From: Acidobacteriaceae bacterium | Lineage (GTDB): Bacteria; Acidobacteriota; Terriglobia; Terriglobales; Acidobacteriaceae | Assembly: GCA_003139095.1 (NCBI GenBank) | Contig: PLHW01000046.1 | Location: forward strand, 142,209 to 196,941 | Length of the DNA: 54,733 nucleotides | Direction: 5' to 3' | Part shown: positions 16,813 through 26,114 of the stretch, piece by piece | Layout of the letters: each line of letters begins with the position of its first letter | How positions within the stretch are numbered: position 1 is the stretch's first letter | Notes under the pieces: model-generated | Told to the model about the DNA's origin: nothing | Database searches by the model: none | What the model saw: the letters and a program-made list of their open reading frames with translations, nothing else | Position numbers and translations under genes: made by a program

Positions 16813-17739
16813 CTACTCGGCCATCGCGCGGCCTGCGGCGCGGGCTCGGGCGAGTGCGCCCATTGCTGGTTCGACGAAATCATCGAGAAGCGCGATGCCG
16901 GGGAAATTTTTCTCAAGCCGATTGTGGAAAACGCGACGCACCTCCGCCGACTGCCGAAAGACGCTGCCCGTGGTGGCCACCGGGACGTAAGGGGGGGCCG
17001 GAGAGACGCGGCGGAGCACGATGCTAGCGAGGTCGGCCAACTCGGCGCCGGCATGGGCCAGGAGTTCGAGTGAAAGCGGGTCGCCGTGCTCGGCGGCGCG
17101 CGCCACAATTCGAGAGAGGCGCGGGAACTCGGGAGGCGGGGTTGAATTGGCGCGCTGGATGAGTTCGTCGATGTCGGCGAGTTTCCAGGCTTCGAGAATG
17201 AGCGCGGTGAGCGCGGTTTCGCGGCCCTCGTCGCGCGCGCGCAGGAGCGCGGAAACGGCGTGGCGACCGATCCATTGACCGGAGCCTTCATCGGAGATCG
17301 CAAATCCCCAACCGCCGGCGCGCGAGGTGAGCCCGGCGGAGTCGCGTCCGTAGACGATCGAGCCCGTGCCGGCGATTGCGATTACACCGGGACGGGAGCC
17401 GAAAGCGGCCTCGAGCGCGATGACCGCGTCCGTGACAACTTCGATGCGGTCCGCGAACTGAGCCTCGAGTTCGGTGAGCAAACGACGCAGTGTGGCGGCG
17501 ATGGCGGGCCGGGCCGCGCCGGCAGCGCCAATGCAGAGTGCGCGAATCTGGCGGGAGGAGATTTTTGCGGCGACGCACGCCTGCCGCACGACCGCGTGCA
17601 GCGATTCGCGCGCTTGCGCTTCGCCGAGGCGAACGATGTTGCAGCCGCCGGCTACCGCGGTGCCCAGCACCATCGTTTCATCGCCGACTACGCAACGCGT
17701 CTTGGTGCCACCGCCGTCAATGCCGAGGTAGAAGCTCAT
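16813..17739 (-). CDS. BadF/BadG/BcrA/BcrD-type ATPase, N-acetylglucosamine kinase-like
   Basis: A 308-residue ASKHA-fold kinase. The phosphate-1 motif GIDGGGTKTRCVVGD starts at residue 6; a later AGTGSIVYG and a GGWGFAISDEGSGQWIG block (about residues 141-157) are typical of the GlcNAc kinase-like branch of the BadF family, in which the enzyme phosphorylates an amino sugar using ATP. The 2-hydroxyacyl-CoA dehydratase activators of the same family carry a cysteine cluster that is absent here, so a sugar kinase is the better guess. It is divergent from the symporter gene, with about 170 bases between. Confidence 0.88.
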   Translation of the reverse strand: MSFYLGIDGGGTKTRCVVGDETMVLGTAVAGGCNIVRLGEAQARESLHAVVRQACVAAKISSRQIRALCIGAAGAARPAIAATLRRLLTELEAQFADRIEVVTDAVIALEAAFGSRPGVIAIAGTGSIVYGRDSAGLTSRAGGWGFAISDEGSGQWIGRHAVSALLRARDEGRETALTALILEAWKLADIDELIQRANSTPPPEFPRLSRIVARAAEHGDPLSLELLAHAGAELADLASIVLRRVSPAPPYVPVATTGSVFRQSAEVRRVFHNRLEKNFPGIALLDDFVEPAMGALARARAAGRAMAE

Positions 17740-17908
17740 GTCATCGGGTCATCTGGCGATCGGTCCTCGGGTCATCTGAACATCCGACGGCTCGGGAACA
17801 CGATCTCGCGATGCCGGTAGTAGTTCTAACACAGGTTCGGGCGGAGTTTCTGCGTGGAACATGCTTGTACAATGCTCGACAATTCAGGTAGCGGACTGCG
17901 GAGTTGAA

Positions 17909-19375
17909 TTGGGATTGAATCGGACCGACCTGCTGATTATCGGGTTGTACCTGGCGGGGATCACGCTGTTTGGACTGCGATTTCGCAAGCGCCAGCGCAC
18001 GATGCGCGATTATTTTCTGGCCGATCGCGAAATTCCGTGGTGGGCCATCTCGCTCTCGATTGTCGCGGCGGAGACGAGCACGCTGACCATCATCAGTATT
18101 CCCGGGCTGGCCTACGATTCGAATTTTACTTTTCTGCAATGGGTGATGGGTTATCTGGTGGGGCGCGTCATTATCAGCTTTGTGCTGCTCCCGCAGTATT
18201 TTCGCGGCGACCTCTACACGGCTTACCAGTTGATTGAGCGGCGCTTTGGGCAGACGCTGCGGAGCGTGACGGCCGGACTGTTTCTGCTGACGCGCGCGGC
18301 GGCGGAGGGCGTGCGCGTGTATGCGGTGTCGATTGTGGTGGCGATTGCGATCGGCACAGGCGAGGTTGCTTCGATTGCAATCATCACGCTGCTGACTTTG
18401 ATTTACACGTTCGAGGGCGGATTGGCTGCGGTGATTTGGACGGACGTGGTGCAGACGTTCATTTATATCGGCGGCACGCTAGTGGGATTGTTCACGATTC
18501 TGCATCTGATTCCGGGAGGATGGAGCGCAGCGCAGGCGACGGCCGCAGGGTTGCACAAATTCCAGGTGTTCGATTTTTCGCTTACCAACGGCGCGACCTC
18601 GGCGCATTGGCCTTCTTTACTTCTTGCGAAGCCATACACAATTTGGGCGGGAATTATCGGCGGCGCGTTCTTCACCACGGCGAGCCATGGGACCGATCAG
18701 CTGATCGTGCAGCGGCTGCTGGCGGCGCGCAATCAGCGGCAGTCGGCGTTGGCACTCGTCTCGAGCGGAGTCGCCATCCTGTTTCAGTTCGCGTTATTTC
18801 TTTTTGTTGGCGTGATGCTGTTTGCTTACTATCGCGCGCCGTCGGCGGCGTTTGGGCGGGCCGACAGAATCTATCTGACGTTTATTGTGAGCCGGATGCC
18901 GCACGGGATCTCGGGGCTGCTGATTGCGGCGATCCTGGCGGCGGCAATGTCGAACCTGAGCGCAGCGTTGAACTCGCTGTCGTCGAGTTCGATGATGGAT
19001 TTTTGCTTTCGATTCTGGCCGGAGGGAAGCGAGGCGCGGCGTTTGCGGATGGCGCGGCTGGGAACGGTGGTCTGGGCGCTCGTTTTGTTTGGACTGGCAG
19101 TGGTGGCGTTGCATCGGGTGGGGCGCGTGGTGGAGGTTGGGTTGCAGATTGCGTCGATTGCGTACGGGGCGCTGCTAGGAGTGTTTTTGCTGGGGGTGCT
19201 TACAAAACGCGCCAATCAAAGCGGAGCGATTGCCGGCATGATCTGCGGGCTGGTGACTGAAGTTTATTTGTGGGGATGGACGCAGGTGGCGTTCACGTGG
19301 TGGGTGGCGATTGGGACGTGCGTGACTTTTGCGGTCGGATATGCTCTGAGTATGATAACGCGGGCAAGGGATTGA
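17909..19375 (+). CDS. Sodium:solute symporter (SSS family)
   Basis: A 488-residue inner-membrane transporter with about 13 hydrophobic segments. The SSS pattern is clear: DLLIIGLYLAGITLFGLRFR, the DYFLADREIPWWAIS substrate-gate region, VAAETSTLTIISIPGLAYDS, and SHGTDQLIVQRLLAARN in the middle. It imports a solute with sodium; the substrate (sugar, amino acid or a sialic-acid-like compound) cannot be assigned. I prefer TTG 17909, which has GGAG five bases upstream and starts where homology starts; an ATG at 17861 in the same frame would add 16 unconvincing residues. Its last bases overlap the next gene. Confidence 0.92.
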   Translation: MGLNRTDLLIIGLYLAGITLFGLRFRKRQRTMRDYFLADREIPWWAISLSIVAAETSTLTIISIPGLAYDSNFTFLQWVMGYLVGRVIISFVLLPQYFRGDLYTAYQLIERRFGQTLRSVTAGLFLLTRAAAEGVRVYAVSIVVAIAIGTGEVASIAIITLLTLIYTFEGGLAAVIWTDVVQTFIYIGGTLVGLFTILHLIPGGWSAAQATAAGLHKFQVFDFSLTNGATSAHWPSLLLAKPYTIWAGIIGGAFFTTASHGTDQLIVQRLLAARNQRQSALALVSSGVAILFQFALFLFVGVMLFAYYRAPSAAFGRADRIYLTFIVSRMPHGISGLLIAAILAAAMSNLSAALNSLSSSSMMDFCFRFWPEGSEARRLRMARLGTVVWALVLFGLAVVALHRVGRVVEVGLQIASIAYGALLGVFLLGVLTKRANQSGAIAGMICGLVTEVYLWGWTQVAFTWWVAIGTCVTFAVGYALSMITRARD

Positions 19376-19770
19376 ATCCGAATCACATTACTTCCGAAAT
19401 CATCGGCGCGGCCATAAAGGTCCATCGAAAACTGGGGCCGGGGCTACTGGAGTCCGCTTACGAATCGTGCATGGAGTACGAACTAACGACAGCCGGGTTG
19501 CAGGTGGAGAGACAGAAAGCCGTGCCGCTTGTCTATGCAACGGTGAAGCTCGATTGTGGCTTTCGTGCAGATTTGGTTGTGAATGGGCTCGTTGTAGTCG
19601 AACTGAAATGTAAAGAAGCGCTTCATCCCGTGGATGAGGCTCAGCTTTTATCATATTTGCGGCTACTCAATCTTCCGGTCGGGTTACTCATCAATTTTCA
19701 CGTGGTCATGCTCAAGGACGGGATTCGCCGACTGGTTAATAACTATCGGGAGGAGGAATTTTTACCTTAG
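19372..19770 (+). CDS. GxxExxY family protein, PD-(D/E)XK nuclease fold
   Basis: A 132-residue protein. The family-defining GLLESAY lies at residues 24-30 and a PD-(D/E)XK-like site reads D67 with E77-L-K79 (ADLVVNG...VVVELKCKEAL). These proteins are small and of unknown activity; a nucleic-acid-cutting role is inferred only from the fold. TTG 19372 is the most likely start: it overlaps the symporter stop as TTGA, and no in-frame ATG occurs before the conserved part except one inside the symporter gene. A 23-bp-arm inverted repeat with 9-nt units follows 14 bases after the stop. Confidence 0.88.
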   Translation: MNPNHITSEIIGAAIKVHRKLGPGLLESAYESCMEYELTTAGLQVERQKAVPLVYATVKLDCGFRADLVVNGLVVVELKCKEALHPVDEAQLLSYLRLLNLPVGLLINFHVVMLKDGIRRLVNNYREEEFLP

Positions 19771-19784
19771 GCCAGAACCAAAAT

Positions 19785-19876
19785 CTTAAACCGCAGAGTT
19801 CGCAGAGGAAACGCTGAGGACGCTGAGAGGTTTCCGCGATCTCCGCGGCTTCTCTCTGCGCACTCTGCGGTTAAAG
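19785..19876. repeat. Inverted repeat of 9-nt units (cgcagag type)
   Basis: Left arm 19785-19807 and right arm 19854-19876 are reverse complements at 21 of 23 positions. Inside, degenerate 9-nt units such as cgcagagtt, cgcagagga, aacgctgag and gacgctgag follow each other. Such CGCAGAG arrays are often seen near GxxExxY genes in other genomes, as far as I recall; here the whole inverted repeat lies downstream of the gene. Confidence 0.75.
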
Positions 19877-19902
19877 GCTTTCGTCCGAATCGGCAGAGAA
19901 GC

Positions 19903-21315
19903 ATGAATTCCATCCCGCAATCCTCGCTACCTAGCGGGCATCCTCGACCGCAACTCGCTCGCGATTTGGCGCTCTCGCATGCGGGGGCGATCGTCGTGGG
20001 GACGATTATTGGGAGCGGAATTTTTCTGGTGCCGCAGGAGATGATGCAGGCTGTGGGGTCGGCGCGGCTTGTTTACCTGGCATGGTTGGTGGGCGGCGTG
20101 CTCTCGTTTTTCGGGGCGATGACATACGCGGAACTGGGCGCAATGAAGCCGCAGGCAGGCGGCGAGTACGTGTATGTACGCGACGCTTACGGGCCGCTGG
20201 CGGGTTTTTTGTATGGCTGGACGTGGTTTCTGATCGCCAAGCCCGCATCGATCGCCACTGTCGCGACGGGCCTGGTGCGGACACTGGGAAATTTTCCAAT
20301 TTTCTTTTTCTTTTCGCAGCCATGCTTCGCGCTCTCATCTGCGGGGCATGCCTTCGCCATCACGTACGGCCAACTGGTTGCCATCGCGGCGGCGATCGCA
20401 ATCACGTGGCTGAATTACATCGGGGTGCGCAGGGCCGGCGAATTTCAATTTGTGTTCACGTTGCTAAAGGTTGCAATCATCCTCGCCATCGTGTTTGTCG
20501 GCTTCAGCTACCGGGGCGGAGCGTGGGCGAACTTTGCGACCGATTTTGCGGGCGCGAAGGGCGGCATCGCGGGCTTCTTTGCGGCGCTGGTGGCGGCGCT
20601 ATGGGCCTATGACGGATGGAACGATCTGAACATGGTGGCGGGAGAAATCCGCAATCCGCAGCGCAATATTCCGCTGGCGCTGATCTGGGGAGTGGCCACG
20701 GTTGGACTGCTGTATGTACTCGTCAATGCGGCGATTCAATACGCAATGCCGGCGAGCGCGCTGGCGGCGTCGGCGCGGCCCGCGGCGGATGTAGTCGCAA
20801 TGGCGCTGGGGCACGCGGGCGCGAGCCTGGTTTCGATCGGCATCGCGGTCTCGATGCTGGTGACTTTGAATGGCACCACTATGAGCGGGGCGCGCGTACC
20901 GTTTGCGATGTCGCGCGACGGATATTTTTTTCAATCGCTGGCGAAGGTGCATCCGCGGTTTCACACGCCGTCGGCGGCGCTGGTGGTGCAATGCGGACTG
21001 TCGGTGGTGCTGCTCGCTGCGGGCGGAAGCTTTCGACAGTTTTTCTCGCTCGCTATTTTTGCGGAATGGTTGTTTTACATGATCGCGGGCAGCACGGTAT
21101 TCGTCTTCCGGCGACGAGAGCCGCAGGCGGATCGGCCCTATCGAGTGTTGGGATACCCGATGATTCCTGCTATTTTCGTTTTAGTTTCCGCGGTTCTTCT
21201 TTATTACACATTTACGGATAACCTTCGTTATTCGGTGGAGGGGCTGTTGGCGATACTGGTGGGGGTGCCAGTTTTCTTTTTCTTCAAAACGAGACGGGAC
21301 GCGAAACCAAAGTAA
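19903..21315 (+). CDS. Amino acid permease (APC superfamily)
   Basis: A 470-residue inner-membrane protein with about 12 hydrophobic segments. The first transmembrane segment carries AGAIVVGTIIGSGIFLVPQ (the GSGIF substrate motif) near residue 30, followed by TYAELGAMKPQAGGEYVYVR and ALWAYDGWNDLNMVAGEI, all typical of the LAT/APA branch of APC transporters. It exchanges or imports amino acids; the specific substrate is not clear. Start ATG 19903 lies 27 bases after the inverted repeat of the GxxExxY locus. Confidence 0.92.
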   Translation: MNSIPQSSLPSGHPRPQLARDLALSHAGAIVVGTIIGSGIFLVPQEMMQAVGSARLVYLAWLVGGVLSFFGAMTYAELGAMKPQAGGEYVYVRDAYGPLAGFLYGWTWFLIAKPASIATVATGLVRTLGNFPIFFFFSQPCFALSSAGHAFAITYGQLVAIAAAIAITWLNYIGVRRAGEFQFVFTLLKVAIILAIVFVGFSYRGGAWANFATDFAGAKGGIAGFFAALVAALWAYDGWNDLNMVAGEIRNPQRNIPLALIWGVATVGLLYVLVNAAIQYAMPASALAASARPAADVVAMALGHAGASLVSIGIAVSMLVTLNGTTMSGARVPFAMSRDGYFFQSLAKVHPRFHTPSAALVVQCGLSVVLLAAGGSFRQFFSLAIFAEWLFYMIAGSTVFVFRRREPQADRPYRVLGYPMIPAIFVLVSAVLLYYTFTDNLRYSVEGLLAILVGVPVFFFFKTRRDAKPK

Positions 21316-21456
21316 GCGGGCAAGGCATAGAAACCTAAGTCCATTACCAAAGGACACCTGCCGCTGACACGTTTACCCCCTCCTGAAACTTTCATAAGGT
21401 GGAGACTCCAAGCACCGAGCCGTTTTGCGGCTCTGGTCCGCCATTGGAGTCAGGGG

Positions 21457-22494
21457 ATGCCCACGCTCGAACAGGACTTTCAACTCGGGATATTGCCAGA
21501 AAACAAGTGGGATTGGCGGACGTTCGCGACCAGCTATGGGCTGGTTGGGGCGGCTGTCTTGTTCCTCGTATTTTTCGGCATTATCGTCCCGGACACGCTG
21601 AAGCTGACGGCGAATTACCAGGTTATCGAGCTGGTGCCACGGCCACCCTTGAAGCCGGAGCGGCTACCAAAGTCAAAACGGCGATTGCAAGCGAAGTTAC
21701 TGCCGGCAGTACCGGTGTTGCGAGCGCCGAAGCTGGTTGTGCCGCACGAGGCGATGACGCCCAAGCCGCAGGAGGTCGAGCCACCAAAGGTCGCGGTGAA
21801 TAATTTCCTGCCGGCCTCGCTCAAGGCGCCGGGTGGGGCGCGACCCGTGCTCATTCATACGGGTGATTTTCAGGGTAGTTCAGCTGCACCTACCGTGAAC
21901 GCGCCAATTCAAAATGTGCAGACCGGCGGATTTGGCGATCCCAATGGGCTGAAGCCGAACGCGAACAGCAAAGGCGGCAAGCTGGTTGCGTCGGCGGCCG
22001 GCGCGTTTGATATGCCGGTGGGGCCGGGGCTAGGCAACGGATCGGGCGGCGCAAAAGGAGTCAAAGGGACGGTGGCGAGCGCCGACTTCGGCGACGGCAT
22101 CGCAACGCCGGGCCGAGGGGATGGACGCAGCGGCGGGCGAGGAAACGTGCAGACGTCTGGATTCGCAACCCAGCAGGTCGCACAGAATGTTTCACACGCG
22201 CAAACGATGGAGAGCGGGCCGGCAAGCTCGGGGGTGGAGATTGTCGAGAAGCCGAACCCGGTCTATACGCAAGAAGCCAGAAACCTGAAGGTGGAAGGCG
22301 AAGTTTTGCTGGAAGTTTCGTTTGGGGCAAATGGGCAATTGCAGGTTAATCGCGTGGTGCGGGGCCTGGGACATGGACTGGACGAGGCCGCCGTGGCCGC
22401 CGCGAAGAGGATGCGTTTCAAACCCGCGATGCGGAACGGACAGCCGGTGGATTCGACCGCAGTCGTACATGTGGTATTTCAACTGGCGTACTGA
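21457..22494 (+). CDS. TonB family protein
   Basis: A 345-residue protein with one N-terminal membrane helix (about 26-46, YGLVGAAVLFLVFFGIIV), a Pro/Lys-rich periplasmic stretch, a long Gly-rich low-complexity middle (about 150-250), and a C-terminal TonB domain (about 255-345; NPVYTQEARNLKVEGEVLLE and later RMRFKPAMRNGQPV). TonB proteins pass energy from ExbBD to outer-membrane receptors; Acidobacteriota hold many copies. The unusual length of the linker suggests a special partner. It is 15 bases from the next gene, so the two form an operon. Confidence 0.9.
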   Translation: MPTLEQDFQLGILPENKWDWRTFATSYGLVGAAVLFLVFFGIIVPDTLKLTANYQVIELVPRPPLKPERLPKSKRRLQAKLLPAVPVLRAPKLVVPHEAMTPKPQEVEPPKVAVNNFLPASLKAPGGARPVLIHTGDFQGSSAAPTVNAPIQNVQTGGFGDPNGLKPNANSKGGKLVASAAGAFDMPVGPGLGNGSGGAKGVKGTVASADFGDGIATPGRGDGRSGGRGNVQTSGFATQQVAQNVSHAQTMESGPASSGVEIVEKPNPVYTQEARNLKVEGEVLLEVSFGANGQLQVNRVVRGLGHGLDEAAVAAAKRMRFKPAMRNGQPVDSTAVVHVVFQLAY

Positions 22495-22509
22495 AATGGG
22501 GAGAGTGTT

Positions 22510-24303
22510 ATGCGCAACATGAGTTGGATGGTCCTGGCTCTGCTGGCAGTGAGCATGACAGCGGCAGCGCAACAAACGGCGGCAGCGCCGCAAAATTCGC
22601 AAACCGTACAATCGGTGCAAACTCCGCCTCCCCCGGCGCCGGAGACGCTACCGCCGCCTACAACGATGGACCAGGTGGCGGACCGCGCCATTTTGCGGGA
22701 GAAGGCGCTGGTCAAATATCTGGCCAAGCGCACGCCCATCGTCGAAACGTATTTGCAAAATCTGGTGCAGGATCCGCAACTCGGGCCGGTGCCGAAGGAT
22801 GATCGCTACTTCCTGGGGCGCATGGATTTGAGCGACTCGGTGGATCGCTCGGACTTTTTGTCCGACAAAAATAAAGACGAAGGAATGGAGCGGCACCTTC
22901 TCGGCGGGCTCACGAAGCTGTTCAAGTTCCAGTATCAGCCGCTGGGATTCTCGTGGATGATTTACGCGGACCGCAACGAGTTTGACCGGCAGCACTATGA
23001 ATTCCACTACTCGCAGCGGCAGTTTCTGGGCGACGTGCGCTGCCTGGTATTTGATGTCACCCCGAAGAAAGACGCCGGGCACGGCCGCTTCATGGGCCGC
23101 ATCTGGATTGAGGATCAGGATTTCAACATCGTGCGCATTAACGGCACCTACAGCCATCCGGCGCGCAACAACTACTACTTTCACCTGGATAGCTGGCGGC
23201 TGAACTTGATTCCCGGTTACTGGCTGCCGGCGTATATCTACAGCGAGGAAGGCGACTTTACCGCCGGAGCGAAGAACAGGATTGCCTTCAAGGCGCAGAC
23301 GCGCCTGTGGGGCTACAACCTGAACCTGGGCACGCAGAGCGACGAACTGACGCAAATCCGGGTGGACAGCGTGAAGGACGATACGCCGGAAGCGCAGGAC
23401 GCGTCTCCGCTCGCCGCCGAGCGCCAATGGCAACAGCAGGCGGAAGACAACGTGGTGGAGCGACTGGAGCGCGCGGGCTTGCTGGCGCCAGAGGGCGACG
23501 TCGATAAGATCCTGCAAACCGTCATCAACAACCTGCTGATTACGAACAATGTCGAATTGCCGCGCCCGGTGCGCGCTCGCGTGATGACGACCTCGCCGCT
23601 GGAGACCTTCAGCGTGGGCAATACCATCGTGATCAGCCGCGGGATGATCGATGTGCTGCCGGATGAGAGCAGCCTGGCCATGGTGCTCTCGCATGAACTG
23701 GCGCACATCGTTTTGGGCCACAATCTGGGCAGCCAGTACGCGTTCAACGATCGCATGCTGTTTTCCGATGAAGGGACGTTCGGCAACCTTGGGTTCAAGC
23801 ACATTCCCGAGGAGGAGACGGCCGCGGATAAGAAAGCGATCGAGATGCTGAAGGCATCGCCGTACGCGCAGAAACTGGATTCGGCAGGGCTCTTTTTGAA
23901 GATGCTGCAACTGCGGGCGCCGCAACTTTCGGCGCTGTTGCAGGCTCACTTGGGCAACAACATCTCCAGCAACGGCACAGTGACGCGGATGGCGCAGTTG
24001 GCCACCTCGGCGCCGGCGGTCGATTGGAACAAACTCGACCAGATCGCGGCGCTGCCGCTGGGCGGGCGCGTCAAGCTGAACCCGTGGGACAACAAAGTCG
24101 AGATGGTAAAGGCACAGCCGGTGGCAATCACCTCGGCTCGCGATAAGATGCCGTTCGAGGTGACACCTTTCTTCCCCCGACTGGCGCGCATTAACGCGAC
24201 AGCGCCAAGCACGGCTGCTCCGGCGACGGCGGCGACGGCGACCAACCCAGCGGCAGCGACAGCGACAACGGCCGCCGCTTCTCCACCGGCTCAAACCAAC
24301 TAG
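22510..24303 (+). CDS. Exported M48-family zinc metallopeptidase
   Basis: A 597-residue exported protein with a signal peptide (to about residue 20, SMTAAAQ). The M48 zinc site is HELAH at residues 395-399 (SHELAHIVLGH), with a third ligand in EEETAADKKAIEML near 434-440. M48 members act in outer-membrane or periplasmic protein quality control (BepA, LoiP and HtpX are relatives), but the large N-terminal region with YADRNEFDRQHYEFHYSQR and an outer-membrane-lipoprotein-like beta-rich domain is additional. It follows the TonB gene by 15 bases (operon). The C-terminus is an Ala/Thr/Pro-rich tail. Confidence 0.92.
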   Translation: MRNMSWMVLALLAVSMTAAAQQTAAAPQNSQTVQSVQTPPPPAPETLPPPTTMDQVADRAILREKALVKYLAKRTPIVETYLQNLVQDPQLGPVPKDDRYFLGRMDLSDSVDRSDFLSDKNKDEGMERHLLGGLTKLFKFQYQPLGFSWMIYADRNEFDRQHYEFHYSQRQFLGDVRCLVFDVTPKKDAGHGRFMGRIWIEDQDFNIVRINGTYSHPARNNYYFHLDSWRLNLIPGYWLPAYIYSEEGDFTAGAKNRIAFKAQTRLWGYNLNLGTQSDELTQIRVDSVKDDTPEAQDASPLAAERQWQQQAEDNVVERLERAGLLAPEGDVDKILQTVINNLLITNNVELPRPVRARVMTTSPLETFSVGNTIVISRGMIDVLPDESSLAMVLSHELAHIVLGHNLGSQYAFNDRMLFSDEGTFGNLGFKHIPEEETAADKKAIEMLKASPYAQKLDSAGLFLKMLQLRAPQLSALLQAHLGNNISSNGTVTRMAQLATSAPAVDWNKLDQIAALPLGGRVKLNPWDNKVEMVKAQPVAITSARDKMPFEVTPFFPRLARINATAPSTAAPATAATATNPAAATATTAAASPPAQTN

Positions 24304-24327
24304 CCGGCTTACAAGTTGAGTGAAGCG

Positions 24328-24365
24328 CAGGCTGAAGCCCGGAAGAAATTCCGCGTTTCAGCCTG
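24328..24365 (+). terminator. Possible terminator after the M48 gene
   Basis: CAGGCTGAA (24328-24336) pairs with TTCAGCCTG (24357-24365) across a 20-nt loop, followed only by a weak T-rich stretch (TTGTCTTTT). It could equally be a repeat hairpin. Confidence 0.4.
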
Positions 24366-24514
24366 TTGTCTTTTGGGGCGTCCTCCTGGGCGGGAGAGGG
24401 CACAAAACCCGCTCCGGGCGGCTGACTTGAATTCCCACACAACCAGCCGAAAATCTGATAGCATTATTTCCCGCAGCGCTTCCGCGCAGGCCGTAGTCCC
24501 CAGGGAGGGTGAGG

Positions 24515-26005
24515 ATGATCAGCGTTTTACCGACAAGCAGTATAAGTGTGTCCGGAGGGCGTGCAAATGCGCGTACCGTGACCGCTTTCTTTGCCGCGAT
24601 CTTTTTGCTATTGGTTTCTGGCGCCGCGGCGCAAACCGTAACGCAACTTAAACATCAACCAGCGGATGGCATCCAGCTGACCTTCCAATTGACGGACGGG
24701 ACGGTTTTGGGCCAAGGCTACAATGATACCGACTGGTATAAGCTGACGCCCGACAATACCGGCAGCTACGTCAACGGTACCTGGACCCAGGTCGCGAGCT
24801 TGCCGTCGGGCTATTCTCCGGACGCATATTCCTCCGCTACGCTGGCGAATGGCAAAGTGCTGATCGAAGGCGGAGAGTACAATTTCGGCAACTTCGCCCT
24901 CACGAACCTGGGTGCGATTTACGACCCCGTGGCGAATACCTGGACGAATGTGAGCCCGCCGAAAGGGTGGAAGTATATCGGCGACTCTCCCTCGTCTGTA
25001 CTGGCGGACGGGACCTACCTGATCGGTAACAAGCTTACAAAACAGTTGCGCCTGCTGGACCCCAAGACGATGACGTGGTCAACCCTCAGCTCCAAGGGGA
25101 AGAAAGATTTTGACGCCGAAGAAGGCTGGACGCTGCTGGCCGATGGCGACATTCTGACCGCGGATGTGAAAGCTGCGCCGAACTCCGAGCTCTATTCGAG
25201 CGCCGCCAGAAAATGGACAACTGCCGGGAGTACGATCGTCGATCTGCACTCGCCTTCGCCCGACGGTTGCATTAATTACGGACCGGGCGGAAAGCTTTGC
25301 TACTACCCGCCTGGAGAGATCGGGCCGCAGATTCTGCGTCCGGATGGCACCGTCTATGTGACGGGCTCTTACACCAAGGGCGGGAGCGGCCCGGGACACA
25401 CCGCCTATTACAACAGTCTGGCAGGCGGATGGACGGTCGGTCCCGACTTCCCGAATAACGACAACGCGGGCGATTCCTTCGCCGCTTTGTTGCCCAATGG
25501 CGAAGTCCTGGTGGAGGGCGATTCGGGCATCTCTTACACATGGGATGGCTCAAATCTTACCCCCGGACCATATCTGGGCGGCGCTTTGATGGTATTGCCT
25601 ACCGGTCAGATTCTGATAGCTGGCAGCCCGTCGGCAGTATACAATCCGACTGGAACTTACCAGAGTTCGTGGCAGCCCACGATCTCGACTTACCCGAGCA
25701 CCGTAACTCGCGGTTCGACATACGCCATCTCCGGAACACAGTTCAATGGGCTATCCCAGGCGAACGCGTTTGGAGACGAGTACCAGACGAACACAAATTA
25801 TCCGCTCGTGCAAATCACGAATAACAGCACGAAACATGTGTTTTACGCGCGGACGCATGACCACAGCTCGATGGGAGTGGCCACCGGTTCAGCTACGGTT
25901 TCCACCAACTTCGACGTTCCCGCTTCGATGGAGACGGGCGCAAGTACGTTGGTGGTGATTGCCAATGGCATTCCGTCCGCTTCAGTCAATGTTACCGTTC
26001 AGTAA
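24515..26005 (+). CDS. Exported kelch/galactose-oxidase-like repeat protein
   Basis: A 496-residue protein with an N-terminal signal sequence after a basic leader (AFFAAIFLLLVSGAAAQ). The body is a series of kelch-like blades, e.g. YSSATLANGKVLIEGGEYN followed by GAIYDPVANTWTNV, and FAALLPNGEVLVEGD. The last 130 residues (TYPSTVTRGSTYAISG to the end) look like the immunoglobulin-like C-terminal domain (DUF1929) of galactose oxidase. The copper ligands and Cys-Tyr cofactor of that enzyme cannot be confirmed, so activity is unknown. ATG 24515 is preferred over the GTG two codons earlier because GGGAGG lies six bases upstream. Confidence 0.82.
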   Translation: MISVLPTSSISVSGGRANARTVTAFFAAIFLLLVSGAAAQTVTQLKHQPADGIQLTFQLTDGTVLGQGYNDTDWYKLTPDNTGSYVNGTWTQVASLPSGYSPDAYSSATLANGKVLIEGGEYNFGNFALTNLGAIYDPVANTWTNVSPPKGWKYIGDSPSSVLADGTYLIGNKLTKQLRLLDPKTMTWSTLSSKGKKDFDAEEGWTLLADGDILTADVKAAPNSELYSSAARKWTTAGSTIVDLHSPSPDGCINYGPGGKLCYYPPGEIGPQILRPDGTVYVTGSYTKGGSGPGHTAYYNSLAGGWTVGPDFPNNDNAGDSFAALLPNGEVLVEGDSGISYTWDGSNLTPGPYLGGALMVLPTGQILIAGSPSAVYNPTGTYQSSWQPTISTYPSTVTRGSTYAISGTQFNGLSQANAFGDEYQTNTNYPLVQITNNSTKHVFYARTHDHSSMGVATGSATVSTNFDVPASMETGASTLVVIANGIPSASVNVTVQ

Positions 26006-26029
26006 GCGATAGACAGTCAGTTTTTTTTG

Positions 26030-26069
26030 CTCCCTCGTATCTTGATAAGATACGAGGGAGGTTTTTTTT
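26030..26069 (+). terminator. Strong rho-independent terminator
   Basis: A perfect 14-bp stem (CTCCCTCGTATCTT with AAGATACGAGGGAG) and a 3-nt loop is followed by eight T residues at 26062-26069. It begins 25 bases after the stop of the kelch-like gene. Another T8 run precedes the stem, so it works only for the plus strand. Confidence 0.95.
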
Positions 26070-26114
26070 AATTGTAAGTTGATTCCCCTCAGAGCTTCGC
26101 TGGCAATAAGGAGC

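Noticed and set aside
22648-24294. A 548-codon open frame on the minus strand
   Set aside because: It is antisense to the M48 peptidase gene and has the same low-complexity Arg/His/Gln composition typical of shadow frames.
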